DNA of 38,507 nt from the NCBI GenBank assembly GCA_021413965.1, contig JAIOPI010000020.1:1-38507 (forward strand), given 5' to 3'. Position 1 is the stretch's first letter, and every line of letters begins with the position of its first letter. The DNA is from Lentisphaerota bacterium (GTDB taxonomy: Bacteria; Verrucomicrobiota; Kiritimatiellia; UBA8416; JAIOPI01). Under the pieces are notes generated by a model. It did no database searches, was not told where the DNA came from, and saw nothing but the letters and a program-made list of their open reading frames with translations. Shown in pieces: positions 20,917 to 30,608 of this stretch. The translations under genes and the position numbers were made by a program.

Positions 20917-23900
20917 CTACTCCCCGTCCAGCCACACCCGTCCCCGGTAGAACGGCGCCCCCGTCGGGTCAATCGGCACCGTGATCCGCGCGCCGATCGA
21001 CGGGAGGTTTGTGCACCCGTCCACCCCGCTCCACGGCGCCCCGACTTCCGGACTGCTCTCCACCGCATACCATCGCGTGCGCCCCGCGTAGGCCTCGGGG
21101 TCCGGCGCGATCGCGTCAAACTCAACCGTCCCCACGCTGCCCGTCTGCCCCACCGCCACTTCAAAGAAGCTCGCCGCATTCGTCGGGTCCGTGCCGGCCA
21201 CGTACTCATCCGCGTTCACCAGGCCGTCGCCATCGTCGTCCAGCGAATCGGACGCCGGGCCGTAGTTCTGCGTGCCGCCATAGTAACGACGCTCCCAGGC
21301 GTCCGGCACCCCATCGCGATCATCGTCAAATGGATCCGGCGCCCCGACCTCGTACGCCATGAACCAGGCATTCGACGCCACGTTGCGGTAATGCGCCCAG
21401 ATCCACGCGTCCGAACGCGCCGCGCCCGCCAGGCGGAACTCGTCCAGCGTCGCATTCACATAGTTGCTGCTCCCGTTCAGCGCCCCTATCCACGGATCAA
21501 ATACCGGCTCGAAATTCGTGTAGCTGCCGACAAACTGCGGGGCGCCGTCGTTTCGATACGCCCACGCACGGCCGTCCCGCAGGACCAGCGCAACCAGCTG
21601 CCACACCCCGCTCTGCACGGCAAAACTCCGGCGCTCGTTCGTACTCACGCCGAAACTCCACTGTCCCAGCGCCGTCCGAATCAGCAGCCGATCCTTCGAC
21701 GGACTGGGATCGTCCGCGCCAAACGCCCCCCCTGGAGCCGTATTCGGGGGCTTCGCCCAGAAACTGACCGTCATCCCGTTGATGTTCTGTCCGTACCAGC
21801 TCGCCGACGTGTGCGGATCCACGAAGGAAGGCCATCCATCGAACTGCCGCGCGCTGCTGACGATCCCTGTCGCCGCCGCCGTGCCCGTGAACTCCACCAG
21901 CAGGCGGCCTGCCGATGAGTCGGCGAAGGCGTCCTGCAGGTGCCAGACCCCGCGATACGGCGCCTCCCAGGCGTCCCCATTGCGCGTATACGTCGGCGAC
22001 TCGTTGGCCGTGGCCCGCCCCCAGTAGGCAAACATGAAATCTTCCGGCCTCGCCAGCAGCGGGACGCGCACCCACACCGTCGACTCCCCGTTCGTATTCC
22101 ACGATTCGATCTCGTATGCCAGCGATGACCCATCCACGCCCGACGTGAACCGCAGGTCACTGCCTTCCGCTGACGTGAACCCGTCATAGCTGAATCCAGG
22201 GATATGCGGTCCAAGCCGCACCAGCACCGTGAAGTTCGTGAGCGTTTCGCCGCGGGTGTAGCCGCTGAATGTCACCCGCATGCGATGGGCCCAGTTTGTG
22301 ACCGCCAGGGTCTGAAACGCCTGCACGCCGCTCCACCCTTCCTGCCGGTCCGCCCGGGCCCGGCACCGGTACACGTAGCGACCGACTGGCACGAGGCCCG
22401 CCACATCCGCCACGTACGCGCCTGCGCTCACGCTGCCGATCGATCCGGATCGCTCCCAGTCCGCGGCGTTGGTCCCCGCATCCTGCGGGCCCCAGAAAAA
22501 GGTCAGATTCACGCTGCCCGGTCCCCGCACGCGACCCCGCAGCCGCGCCGATACGTCCGTAATGCGCTCCGCACCCTCGTCATTGTCGATCGCGTGCACC
22601 TGCACCGGGGTCACCGCCGACCAGTTCGTTCCCGAGCCATCCACCATTTCAGCCCGCAGCGCGATGATGCCCGCGTTGGTGCCCAGTTGCACCAGCGGTT
22701 CGTACGGCGGGCCGGTCACCGGCACTGGCGGATCGTCACCCACCGCAAGCCGCACCCGCTCGACCGCCCCGGCGATCTGCTTGGCATCCACCGTGATCAA
22801 TACGGGCAGCACCGAAGGCGCAAACACGGCCGCCCCGGGCTGGGGCTGCGCAATCCCCACCTTGTCCGGCGCCAGCCCCGGCGACGCACGGAACGTGCCA
22901 AACCAGTTGCCCGGCAGCGTCCCTGCCAGGTCACTGCGCACGCGCTGCAGCGGCAGCCCGCTCCCGTCCGTCGTACCCGGCCACGGAGGACCATCCGCGT
23001 AAACCACTTCGTCCACCACCACCCAGGACAAGGCCTGCCCTGCCACATCCGGCGCCTGCGGGCGCTCGACGGCAACCCGCTCGCTGCGATTCGACAGCCG
23101 CCCCGCGTACGGACCAAACAGATGCAGATCCGCGTTCGTCAGGCTGTAGGCCTCCATAAACGCCTGCCGATCCGGCGCATCCGCCGGGTCAAACGGCACC
23201 ACCAGCAGATACCCGCCCGCCGGCAGCACCGTGGCGGGGGGAAACGTGTAAGACGCCCCGCCGTCGATCCGCCAACAGCCGTCCACGTTCTCCAGCGTCA
23301 CCGGCGCATCGGTCGGATTGTGCAGCTCGATGTACTCATCGTGCGTGTTGTCCTCCGGATGTGCCACCGTCGGCGCGGGGTGGTACATGATCTCCGACAG
23401 CACGACCCGCTCGCCCGGCAGGGCATTTGGAAGTTGGAAGGTTGGCTCCAGCGCGTACCAGGCCTCTTCTCCATCTGGGTATCGCCCAAGCGAGCGGTCT
23501 CGCTCCTGCCCCTTGAACTGCACGATGTCCGCCACGCGGTCAAGCGCCGTGCCGGGCAGGTACGACAGCACCACACACTCCCCCGCCTTGTTGAGCCCGA
23601 AGCCGTTCGTAATCGGGGAGTGAAATCCCGTCAGCTCGTCAAACGCGATCCACGCCCCGCCCGTGACCACCGCCGAGGGCGGGATCGCCCACTTGGCCGG
23701 AACGTCGGGGTCATCGCTTAAATACCAGTTCGACAGCGACACCGTGGCCGCGCCCGTATTGTACAATTCCATCCAGTCATTCGAGTCGTAATCCGGAAAC
23801 AGTTCATTCGTGTAATCCGTGTGCGCCCGGATCTCGTTGATCACCAGGTCGCGCACCGGCATGGGATCTGCCCGCCCCGGCGAGCCGTCGCGGTAGGCGC

Positions 23901-26900
23901 TGGCCCGCCAGTTGCCGCCATAGTCCAACTCGCCGCCGGTCTGATCGCCCAGCACCTGCGGCACCAGGGCATGCCCCGCCCCCTGTGCCGCCAGCGGCCA
24001 ACTCCGCCCGTTGCTGTAGGTGAAATCCACCAGCACAGGTCCGTCCGCGGAAGCGCGCAACGCCAGCCGCTCGCCGTTGTTGTCAAGCGCGCCGGAAAAC
24101 ACGCCGGCCACCCGGATGCCCGACATGCCGTACCGCTGCGCAAAGGCCGCCGCATGCCGCACCACCACGGCGTACCCGCCGGCCTCCAGCAACATGCTCG
24201 GAAAGGTGAAGTCGATTCCCGACGTGAACGTCACCAGCGCCAGGTTCATCGCCTGCGGACCGCTGTTGTGGACTTCCACGTACTCGTAATCCGATGCCGC
24301 GTACACCCCGCCCGTGGGCACCGCGCGCGGATCTGCCATGACCTCGCTGATGCGCAGGGGCAGCACCGCGTCGGACGTGAACAGCGCATCCGTCAGCGCG
24401 CTCCACTCGCCCTGCGGCGTACGGCTGCGGGCCTTCACCCGCACACTGGACGTCAGCGTCATCGGCCCGCCATAGCTCGTCCCCGCGATGGCGCCCGAAC
24501 CCACGGCGCGGGGATCGCGCCCGTCCAGCGTGTAGTACACGGCGTTGGACGATTGAATCGCCAGGACGAACGCGTTGGAAAACGGCCCGCCCAGCTGGCT
24601 GAACTCCGGGGCATCGGTCAACGGGTACAATCCGTTGCGGCGCAGCTGCCCCAGCACGACGTCCGTGCGCTGCGGCAGGTACGACTGCAGCATCCCATCC
24701 TGCGTGCTGCGCCAGTATCCCAGCGTGCCCGTGTTGCCCCAGCGGGCCGCATTGGCCGCAATCGCCTGCTCCACCCCCGCCACCAGTGTGCTGTACCGCG
24801 CAAGCGTCGAGGCCGGAGACAGCGCCCCGCCATGGAAGAGATGCCGCCGCACGTGGTCCGCAAACATCAGCCGGTATTCCACGCTCTGCCGCAGCCGCCC
24901 GTGAATGTTGGCTGGCCCGCCCGTGGCCGAGACGTCTGTGCTCAGCGCGCCCAGTGAAAACTCCGAGTCCCACACAAAGTACTTCCACCCCGCGCTGGCC
25001 ACGCGCGCCCCCGCCGCATAGTAGTTCTTGCCCGGCCAGTCGCTCGTCCCCGCCCAGATGTGCGTGAGCATGTAGTCAATCTGATTGTCCACATCGAGGT
25101 GCACGACGCTCCCCGCGTTCCGCGTGCCGTCCGGGTTGCACCCGCGCACGCGCTGGAACTGCACGTTGTCGCTGATGTTGTTGCCAACCGCTGTCAGCAT
25201 CGCGTTGTACGTGTCGACCAGGCTTTCCCCGGTCGGATATCCGGCATTGATCGAATCCCACGCCTCCTTCACGCCCCCAAAGTAGCTCGCGCCGAACGCG
25301 TTGTCCGGGCGCTCCGACGGATTGTAGATCCCCCAGTACACGCCGTTCAGGTAGAGATGCACGAACGTCGCATGCGACGCCACTCCACTCGCCGCCCGCT
25401 GGCTGCCCCGTACAAACGTGTCGATCAGTCCGTTGGCATGCAACTTGTCGTTGTAACCGGCGCGCAGGATGAGCGTGTCGAACGACGTCACCGCCTGCGG
25501 ATCCGCAAACACCGGAAACGCCAATTTCGACGCTCCGTACCGGCCCTTGAACAGCACGCGGAAGGACTTCTGCACGGCCCGGCGCCCGTAATCCCCGTAA
25601 ATGCGCAGCCCGCAGTCGATTTGCGTTTCCGGCCCGCCTCCCGGCGCGATCCACTCCATGGACACCGGCCGTTCCCACGCCTCGCCTCGCTGCTCGGGAT
25701 TCACATAGATGCCGGCCGAGGATCCAAACAGATTGCCCGGCGCCGTCGCGATCGAAAGCGTGGGTAAGGCCAGCAGCCCCGGCGCCACCTGCGGGCCGGA
25801 CAGCGGATCCGTCACCACCGCCTGGCCCATCGTGGACTGCCGGATGACATCATTGGTGAAGAGAAACGTGTGCGTCCCCACACGTGACGGCTCGTAGCCC
25901 GTCCGCGTGGCCTGGGCACGCACGATGGTCGTCTGCGAGACGGGAATCACGTTCGTGTAGGCGCGCGCCTCCGGACCGTCCGGACTGGTCCCATCCACCG
26001 TGAATCGAATGCTGAAGCCCGGCAGATCCGTCGACAGCTTGAGCAGGAAAGGCGCCCCGTAAAATCCACGCACATGATCGAACGCCACGTCCCGGGCCAG
26101 ATCCGCATCGCCGATCACATTGCGCAGCCCCGGGGTCGGCGTGTGGAAATAGCGCCATTCGTTGCTGACCGTGGGCGTGAACGAGTCGCCATCCAGCGTG
26201 GCCTCGAGCAGCAGGTCCGTATTCAACGGCGCCGACGTGATGTTCATGATGTGGATCGCCAGCACGTTGGTCCCCTCCTGCAACAGCGGTAGGGAGGCGC
26301 TCAGATCAAAATCGTCGTCCTGCAGGGCGTCCGCGTTGGGACGGTCGGCCACGGCATAGGAATCCGAAGTTGGCGCCGTCGGCGCATTCGCACCCGTCAC
26401 CTTTACCCCGTTCAGGTAGGCCACGAACCCGTCATCGTACTTGATGCGCAGCGCCAGCGCGTCCAGCCGGGCCGGACTACTGACCACGAATGTGTGACGG
26501 ACGTACACGCCGCGCTGTGAACTCGCAATCGGCGTCTGTATGACCGCGGCGTAGCCGCCCGCCCGCGACTCGTATCCCATCGGCCCTGAACCCGTCGACC
26601 AGCCCGAGGCATCGTAATCGCGCGCGGTCCAGTCAAGCCCTGCAAGGTCTGCGGGCTGGTGATAACGATAGGCTTGTCCCGCCACCACCAGCGCCGTGCG
26701 CGCGACATCCGGGCGGTAGCCAAAGGACACGTCCGCGCCCTGCGGCGGATACACCGGCGCGAATTCGGACTCCACCGTGTGACCGTCGGGATGAAACAGC
26801 CCGAGATACTCACCGCCGGGGTCCAACTTGAAGTCGGCGTGCAGGTCGCCGTTGATCCATGTATTCGTCTTGCCGTCGGCCATCAGCAGCAGATAGGCGT

Positions 26901-27153
26901 AAGGCCCCAGCGTGACCCCAGCTGGAAAGACCCATTTGCGTGGCTCGCTGATGGTGTCGGTCAGGCTCCAGCCGGTCAGATCCACGGCGTTTGAACCAGA
27001 ATTGTAAAGCTCGATCCAGTCGCTCGTCTGGCCGGATTCGTTGGTATAGGCGCCCGCATTCGCGGCCATGAATTCGTTGAGGATGACGTCGGCACGGGCG
27101 GTCTGACTAAGTCCCGCCAGCGTCACTCCGAGGAGCACCGCTCCACACGCCAT
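20917..27153 (-). CDS. Giant secreted lamin-tail/CotH/LamG protein
   Basis: This protein of about 2,078 residues has a signal peptide (cleavage after TARA, near 22). Recognisable parts in order, with rough positions, are as follows. A lamin-tail (LTD) domain lies at 25-125 and a galactose-binding-like beta region at 150-310. A chitobiase-C-like repeat lies near 388 (FTVDGTSPDGP). A CotH kinase-like domain spans about 480-790 (HLYLNGVYWGIYNPSERP near 600). A second chitobiase-C-like repeat is near 874 (YTLDGRDPR). Three more LTD domains start near 936, 1106 and 1250. A DUF2341 domain is near 1628, a LamG-like fold near 1738, and a Ca-binding D-x-D-x-D segment near 1948. CotH domains phosphorylate secreted proteins in some bacteria. 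No membrane anchor or sorting tail was seen. ATG 27153 gives the best signal peptide; an in-frame TTG lies at 27168. Confidence 0.8.
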   Translation of the reverse strand: MACGAVLLGVTLAGLSQTARADVILNEFMAANAGAYTNESGQTSDWIELYNSGSNAVDLTGWSLTDTISEPRKWVFPAGVTLGPYAYLLLMADGKTNTWINGDLHADFKLDPGGEYLGLFHPDGHTVESEFAPVYPPQGADVSFGYRPDVARTALVVAGQAYRYHQPADLAGLDWTARDYDASGWSTGSGPMGYESRAGGYAAVIQTPIASSQRGVYVRHTFVVSSPARLDALALRIKYDDGFVAYLNGVKVTGANAPTAPTSDSYAVADRPNADALQDDDFDLSASLPLLQEGTNVLAIHIMNITSAPLNTDLLLEATLDGDSFTPTVSNEWRYFHTPTPGLRNVIGDADLARDVAFDHVRGFYGAPFLLKLSTDLPGFSIRFTVDGTSPDGPEARAYTNVIPVSQTTIVRAQATRTGYEPSRVGTHTFLFTNDVIRQSTMGQAVVTDPLSGPQVAPGLLALPTLSIATAPGNLFGSSAGIYVNPEQRGEAWERPVSMEWIAPGGGPETQIDCGLRIYGDYGRRAVQKSFRVLFKGRYGASKLAFPVFADPQAVTSFDTLILRAGYNDKLHANGLIDTFVRGSQRAASGVASHATFVHLYLNGVYWGIYNPSERPDNAFGASYFGGVKEAWDSINAGYPTGESLVDTYNAMLTAVGNNISDNVQFQRVRGCNPDGTRNAGSVVHLDVDNQIDYMLTHIWAGTSDWPGKNYYAAGARVASAGWKYFVWDSEFSLGALSTDVSATGGPANIHGRLRQSVEYRLMFADHVRRHLFHGGALSPASTLARYSTLVAGVEQAIAANAARWGNTGTLGYWRSTQDGMLQSYLPQRTDVVLGQLRRNGLYPLTDAPEFSQLGGPFSNAFVLAIQSSNAVYYTLDGRDPRAVGSGAIAGTSYGGPMTLTSSVRVKARSRTPQGEWSALTDALFTSDAVLPLRISEVMADPRAVPTGGVYAASDYEYVEVHNSGPQAMNLALVTFTSGIDFTFPSMLLEAGGYAVVVRHAAAFAQRYGMSGIRVAGVFSGALDNNGERLALRASADGPVLVDFTYSNGRSWPLAAQGAGHALVPQVLGDQTGGELDYGGNWRASAYRDGSPGRADPMPVRDLVINEIRAHTDYTNELFPDYDSNDWMELYNTGAATVSLSNWYLSDDPDVPAKWAIPPSAVVTGGAWIAFDELTGFHSPITNGFGLNKAGECVVLSYLPGTALDRVADIVQFKGQERDRSLGRYPDGEEAWYALEPTFQLPNALPGERVVLSEIMYHPAPTVAHPEDNTHDEYIELHNPTDAPVTLENVDGCWRIDGGASYTFPPATVLPAGGYLLVVPFDPADAPDRQAFMEAYSLTNADLHLFGPYAGRLSNRSERVAVERPQAPDVAGQALSWVVVDEVVYADGPPWPGTTDGSGLPLQRVRSDLAGTLPGNWFGTFRASPGLAPDKVGIAQPQPGAAVFAPSVLPVLITVDAKQIAGAVERVRLAVGDDPPVPVTGPPYEPLVQLGTNAGIIALRAEMVDGSGTNWSAVTPVQVHAIDNDEGAERITDVSARLRGRVRGPGSVNLTFFWGPQDAGTNAADWERSGSIGSVSAGAYVADVAGLVPVGRYVYRCRARADRQEGWSGVQAFQTLAVTNWAHRMRVTFSGYTRGETLTNFTVLVRLGPHIPGFSYDGFTSAEGSDLRFTSGVDGSSLAYEIESWNTNGESTVWVRVPLLARPEDFMFAYWGRATANESPTYTRNGDAWEAPYRGVWHLQDAFADSSAGRLLVEFTGTAAATGIVSSARQFDGWPSFVDPHTSASWYGQNINGMTVSFWAKPPNTAPGGAFGADDPSPSKDRLLIRTALGQWSFGVSTNERRSFAVQSGVWQLVALVLRDGRAWAYRNDGAPQFVGSYTNFEPVFDPWIGALNGSSNYVNATLDEFRLAGAARSDAWIWAHYRNVASNAWFMAYEVGAPDPFDDDRDGVPDAWERRYYGGTQNYGPASDSLDDDGDGLVNADEYVAGTDPTNAASFFEVAVGQTGSVGTVEFDAIAPDPEAYAGRTRWYAVESSPEVGAPWSGVDGCTNLPSIGARITVPIDPTGAPFYRGRVWLDGE

Positions 27154-27227
27154 GCCTTGCGTATTCAAGCCGATGTTAGTCTATCATTCGGGACGTGCTT
27201 GTATCCAACGAGTTCTGATGCCTGACG

Positions 27228-27244
27228 TGTCAAGAATTTGTCAA
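27228..27244 (-). promoter_or_regulatory. Tandem TTGACA boxes upstream of the LTD/CotH gene
   Basis: On the minus strand TTGACA occurs twice, at 27244-27239 and 27233-27228, 11 bases apart, about 75-90 bases before the start codon. Either may be a -35 box, though no good -10 lies 16-18 bases further on. The helical-turn spacing would also suit a regulator site. Confidence 0.3.
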
Positions 27245-27315
27245 AATCGCCCCTCCCTCGAACCCGTTAAGGCGGACCGCCCCACCCGGGAGAGCCCCCC
27301 CTCACTCACTTTCAC

Positions 27316-28905
27316 GTGGATAACCTGACGCGTGCTCGCTACTCTCATCCCCACGTACCGAGTCCAAACACGCAATCGTTGAGCCCCCTGAATACTTCGG
27401 CCACAGCCCTCGCCTCCGCCATCACGCGCGTCCTCGCGCGCTGGACGCCTCTGGTGATCGTCGTCGTCAGCCTCTTGACGATTCTGTTCGTGCCGCTGGC
27501 CATCGTCTCCCACGGCTTTACGCCCGAAGATGACGTCCTCAGCGATACAGCCCTGGCCGTTTCCGGACGACAGTGGGGCGACGTCATGCTGATTCGCCCC
27601 GAATTCAGCCAGCAACTCCGCACCCACGCGGGGTGGGACTGGATTCTCCGCACCGCTCACCACGCCGGCCTTTCCCAGGACCAGCTGCTGGCCTTCGCCA
27701 TCGCCGGCCTGGCATTCCTCGTATTCCTGCCCGGCGTCCTGTTCTTGAAGCGCCCCGAATGCTGGCTCATGCTGATGGGCATTCTGGTGGTCATCGAATT
27801 CGGAGTCTTCTCGCGCTTCCTCTACGGCCGCCCCTATCTCTTCGACGTCTTCTGCACCAGCACCTGGCTGCTCCTCTGGCGGCGATTTGAACGCAACCCC
27901 TTGCACCCCGGCCTTCTCGCCACCTTCATCATCCTGATGATCCTGCGGGTCTGGATCCGCAGCACGCTGGTCATGCTGGGCATCCCCCTCGCCGCCATCT
28001 ACGCCTCCGCCTGGATCACCGGCCGCTGGCGGCCCGCGCTCGTCTTCACCGCCTGCGTCGTCGTCGGCATTCTCGGCGGCGCCCTTCTCTCCGGCAACCC
28101 CGTCGACTATCTCGCCTACAACATCAGGCACTTCTACTGGACCCTCTTCCGCCCCGCTGAAATGAAGTCCCTCGTCACCGAGCTCCTGCCGCTGACCGGC
28201 AACGTGTCCCTCTTCCTGTTTGCCGCCGGCTATGTGCTCGTCAGCCTCGCCCGCGCCCCCGATCCCGACCGCTACGCCCATCCCGCCTTCATCCTCGCCT
28301 GCCTGGGATGGATGCTGAGCTTCACCATCGTGCGCTTCTGGTTTGAATTCGGACTGCCGGCCTTCCTGGTCTGGGCCGCGCTCGACCTCCAGGGCGTCCT
28401 TGAACCGCGCATGCGCCACGACTCGCCCGCGCGCCTGCTCCTCGCCTGTTTCGCCGCCGGCACCTTCGCCCTGGCCCTGCTCGTCCCCCACCGCGAGGAC
28501 TGGGCGCGCTCGCCCATCGACCGGGCCTCCGCCGTTCGCTCGCTGGGTACCTTTGCGCCGGACTGGCTCCCCGGAAACGGCGGCATCGTCTACAACCCGA
28601 CGATGAAGATCTTCTTCACCTTCTTCTACCTCTACCCCAACGGGCCGTGGAAATATGCGGCGGGCATGGAACCCGGCTTCATGCCGCCCGAGGATCTCCG
28701 CGTCTACGAAGCCATCAACCGAACGGGCGACGCCGACGCGTACCGCCCCTGGGCCGCCAAGCTCCGGCCCATCGACCGCCTCGTGCTCAAGCTCCCCGCC
28801 GAGCACCCCGTGCGCGCCATCTTCCCGACGCTCGAATGGATCTGCGTGCCGCCGGATTACTGGTTCGGCCGCGTCCCCCGCCCCGCCGCCCCCGCGGCGC
28901 CATAG
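27316..28905 (+). CDS. Polytopic membrane protein, GT-C glycosyltransferase-like
   Basis: The 529-residue protein has about ten hydrophobic spans and a soluble C-terminal part of about 130 residues. After the first span comes TPEDDVLSDTALAVSGRQW, an acidic loop in the position where GT-C glycosyltransferases keep their catalytic Asp. Further on, FGVFSRFLYGRPYLFDVFCT recalls conserved GT-C loops. I could not place it in a named family, so the activity (transfer of a sugar from a lipid-linked donor at the outer face of the membrane) is inferred from topology. GTG 27316 is the earliest start; the first 35 residues are poorly conserved in style, and a later start such as TTG 27379 is possible. 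It is divergent from the LTD/CotH gene and converges on the second GT-C gene with only seven bases between stops. Confidence 0.6.
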   Translation: MDNLTRARYSHPHVPSPNTQSLSPLNTSATALASAITRVLARWTPLVIVVVSLLTILFVPLAIVSHGFTPEDDVLSDTALAVSGRQWGDVMLIRPEFSQQLRTHAGWDWILRTAHHAGLSQDQLLAFAIAGLAFLVFLPGVLFLKRPECWLMLMGILVVIEFGVFSRFLYGRPYLFDVFCTSTWLLLWRRFERNPLHPGLLATFIILMILRVWIRSTLVMLGIPLAAIYASAWITGRWRPALVFTACVVVGILGGALLSGNPVDYLAYNIRHFYWTLFRPAEMKSLVTELLPLTGNVSLFLFAAGYVLVSLARAPDPDRYAHPAFILACLGWMLSFTIVRFWFEFGLPAFLVWAALDLQGVLEPRMRHDSPARLLLACFAAGTFALALLVPHREDWARSPIDRASAVRSLGTFAPDWLPGNGGIVYNPTMKIFFTFFYLYPNGPWKYAAGMEPGFMPPEDLRVYEAINRTGDADAYRPWAAKLRPIDRLVLKLPAEHPVRAIFPTLEWICVPPDYWFGRVPRPAAPAAP

Positions 28906-28912
28906 TCACGCG

Positions 28913-30601
28913 TCACGGCTCATTCAACTGCCGCAGGATCAGCACGCGCCCCTCCCGCCACGGCAACCAGTTCCGGTAAGGATACACCTTCAGCGTCGCG
29001 TAGCCGGGGACCGGTGCAAAGGCGATCACGTACGTCGCACGCTTCACCCACCACCAGCTGCGCTCAGGACTCCGTTCATAGGCCGGGTCATAACCGTGCA
29101 GCCCGTTGAACTCAAACCCGCCGTCGATCTCCTCCGGCGAGACGCGCACCTTTTCCGTCAGGTGCTCCAGCGCGGCCCACCGGGCGCGGTTCCAGGCAAG
29201 GTAATCGTGCGCCCCGCCAACCGAAGCCACCATTTGCCCGCCGAGCAATAGCACGCCCGCCCACCGGCAGACGCGCGAGCCCACCCCGCGGGCGGGCGGC
29301 CATCCGAACGCCGCCACCCCCAGCAGCGGCACGAGCAGCGGAAGCATGTAGCGATCACAGAACCCCTCAACCAGCAGCGGCGCCAGGTAAACCGCGGCCG
29401 CTGCCAGAAACAGCACCGTGGCAGCCTGACGCGCCGTGCAGCGCCAGCCCCGCGCCCGCAGGCGCGGCCAGGCCCGCCAGGCGGCCCAGCCAATCGCCAT
29501 CAGCAGCAGCGCGGCACCCAGCAACCCCAAGGCCGTCACGGCCTGCCAATAGATGACGGACAGCCCCGGCACAGAATCCAGCCCCAGGACGTACGTGTCG
29601 CGCAGCGTCAGCGGACCGATTCCGGAATCGATCAGCACGTTCCCGCCAAGCGGCAGCCGCAAGCCGGCCACGCCAAGCCCCACGGCCGCCGCCAGCGCCC
29701 CGCCACCCGTGGCGATCCACGCGCCGCGTCCCCAGCCACCGCGGGTCAATACGCGCGGCGCCGAGCGCGCCAGCAGGTAGAGCAGCGCCGGGGCCAGAAA
29801 CCACCCCAGGTCCAGCAGGCAAATGCCCAACTGAATCCGGGCCTGCCGGAACAGGGCGCCTGGATCGCGGGTGGCCATCATCAGTGCCTGGGTATGGATG
29901 TCCATGAGCGCCGTCCAGCGCCCGGTCCCCTTGAGCCAGTGCTGAAAACCCGCAAACGCCACGGCGCAGATCGCCACGGGGGCCACGCCCCGCCACAGGT
30001 CCCGCGGCATGAGCCCGCGCCGCACCAGCAGGGCGAAGGCAAAGGCGAGTGGGATCGCCAGCCCCAGCTGGCGGCATAGGGTGGCCAGCAGCGCCAGCGC
30101 CGTCGCGAGCAGCCACGAGGCCATGTCGTTCGTGCGCAAGTGTCGCGTGAACAGCCAGAGCGCCAGCAGGGCCGACGCCGTGAAGGGAATGTCCGTCATG
30201 AACGTGTGCGAGAGGGCGAAATAGATCGGGTTGAACCCCAGCGTGAGCGCCACGACCATCGCCATGCGTCGCGGCTGGCGCAGCTCGCGCATCAACAGAT
30301 ATGCCGCCAGCATGCCCACGAACCCGAGCGTCAGCGTGGAGGCACGCAGCGCGTGAAAGGAGAATCCGCCCGGCAGGCAGAACAAGGCCCCCCAGGCCGC
30401 CTGGCTGATCAGCGGCATCGAGGTCCACCCCGTCGGACGGAAGTCCCCGCCAGCCACCAGCCGCTGCACGGCCAGGCCGTACGACCAATCATCGTTCAAG
30501 GGGAAATTGCCGGCCGGGTTCACCAGCAGGATGCCAACGCACCATGCCGCCGCCAGGACAAGGACGTCGCGGACGACGGCAGGCTGGTCGCGGCGTGGCA
30601 T
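28913..30601 (-). CDS. GT39/PMT-like membrane glycosyltransferase
   Basis: The 562-residue polytopic protein of the ArnT/PMT (GT-C) type has the first external loop NFPLNDDWSYG with D37-D38, the metal/catalytic acidic pair, and the second-loop motif HTFMTDIPF. Both are typical of PMT_2 (GT39) enzymes. About 12 spans follow, then a soluble tail of roughly 100 residues. Such enzymes move sugars from polyprenyl phosphate to lipids or proteins outside the membrane; the acceptor is unknown. ATG 30601 is used rather than the TTG just before it. It follows gmk by seven bases and is probably the last gene of the secA-to-gmk series. Confidence 0.75.
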   Translation of the reverse strand: MPRRDQPAVVRDVLVLAAAWCVGILLVNPAGNFPLNDDWSYGLAVQRLVAGGDFRPTGWTSMPLISQAAWGALFCLPGGFSFHALRASTLTLGFVGMLAAYLLMRELRQPRRMAMVVALTLGFNPIYFALSHTFMTDIPFTASALLALWLFTRHLRTNDMASWLLATALALLATLCRQLGLAIPLAFAFALLVRRGLMPRDLWRGVAPVAICAVAFAGFQHWLKGTGRWTALMDIHTQALMMATRDPGALFRQARIQLGICLLDLGWFLAPALLYLLARSAPRVLTRGGWGRGAWIATGGGALAAAVGLGVAGLRLPLGGNVLIDSGIGPLTLRDTYVLGLDSVPGLSVIYWQAVTALGLLGAALLLMAIGWAAWRAWPRLRARGWRCTARQAATVLFLAAAAVYLAPLLVEGFCDRYMLPLLVPLLGVAAFGWPPARGVGSRVCRWAGVLLLGGQMVASVGGAHDYLAWNRARWAALEHLTEKVRVSPEEIDGGFEFNGLHGYDPAYERSPERSWWWVKRATYVIAFAPVPGYATLKVYPYRNWLPWREGRVLILRQLNEP

Positions 30602-30608
30602 CAACGCC

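Noticed and set aside
20701..23721. Plus-strand frames of 400-505 codons opposite the LTD/CotH gene
   Set aside because: Arg/His/Pro-rich shadows; the minus-strand frame has a signal peptide and many recognised domains.
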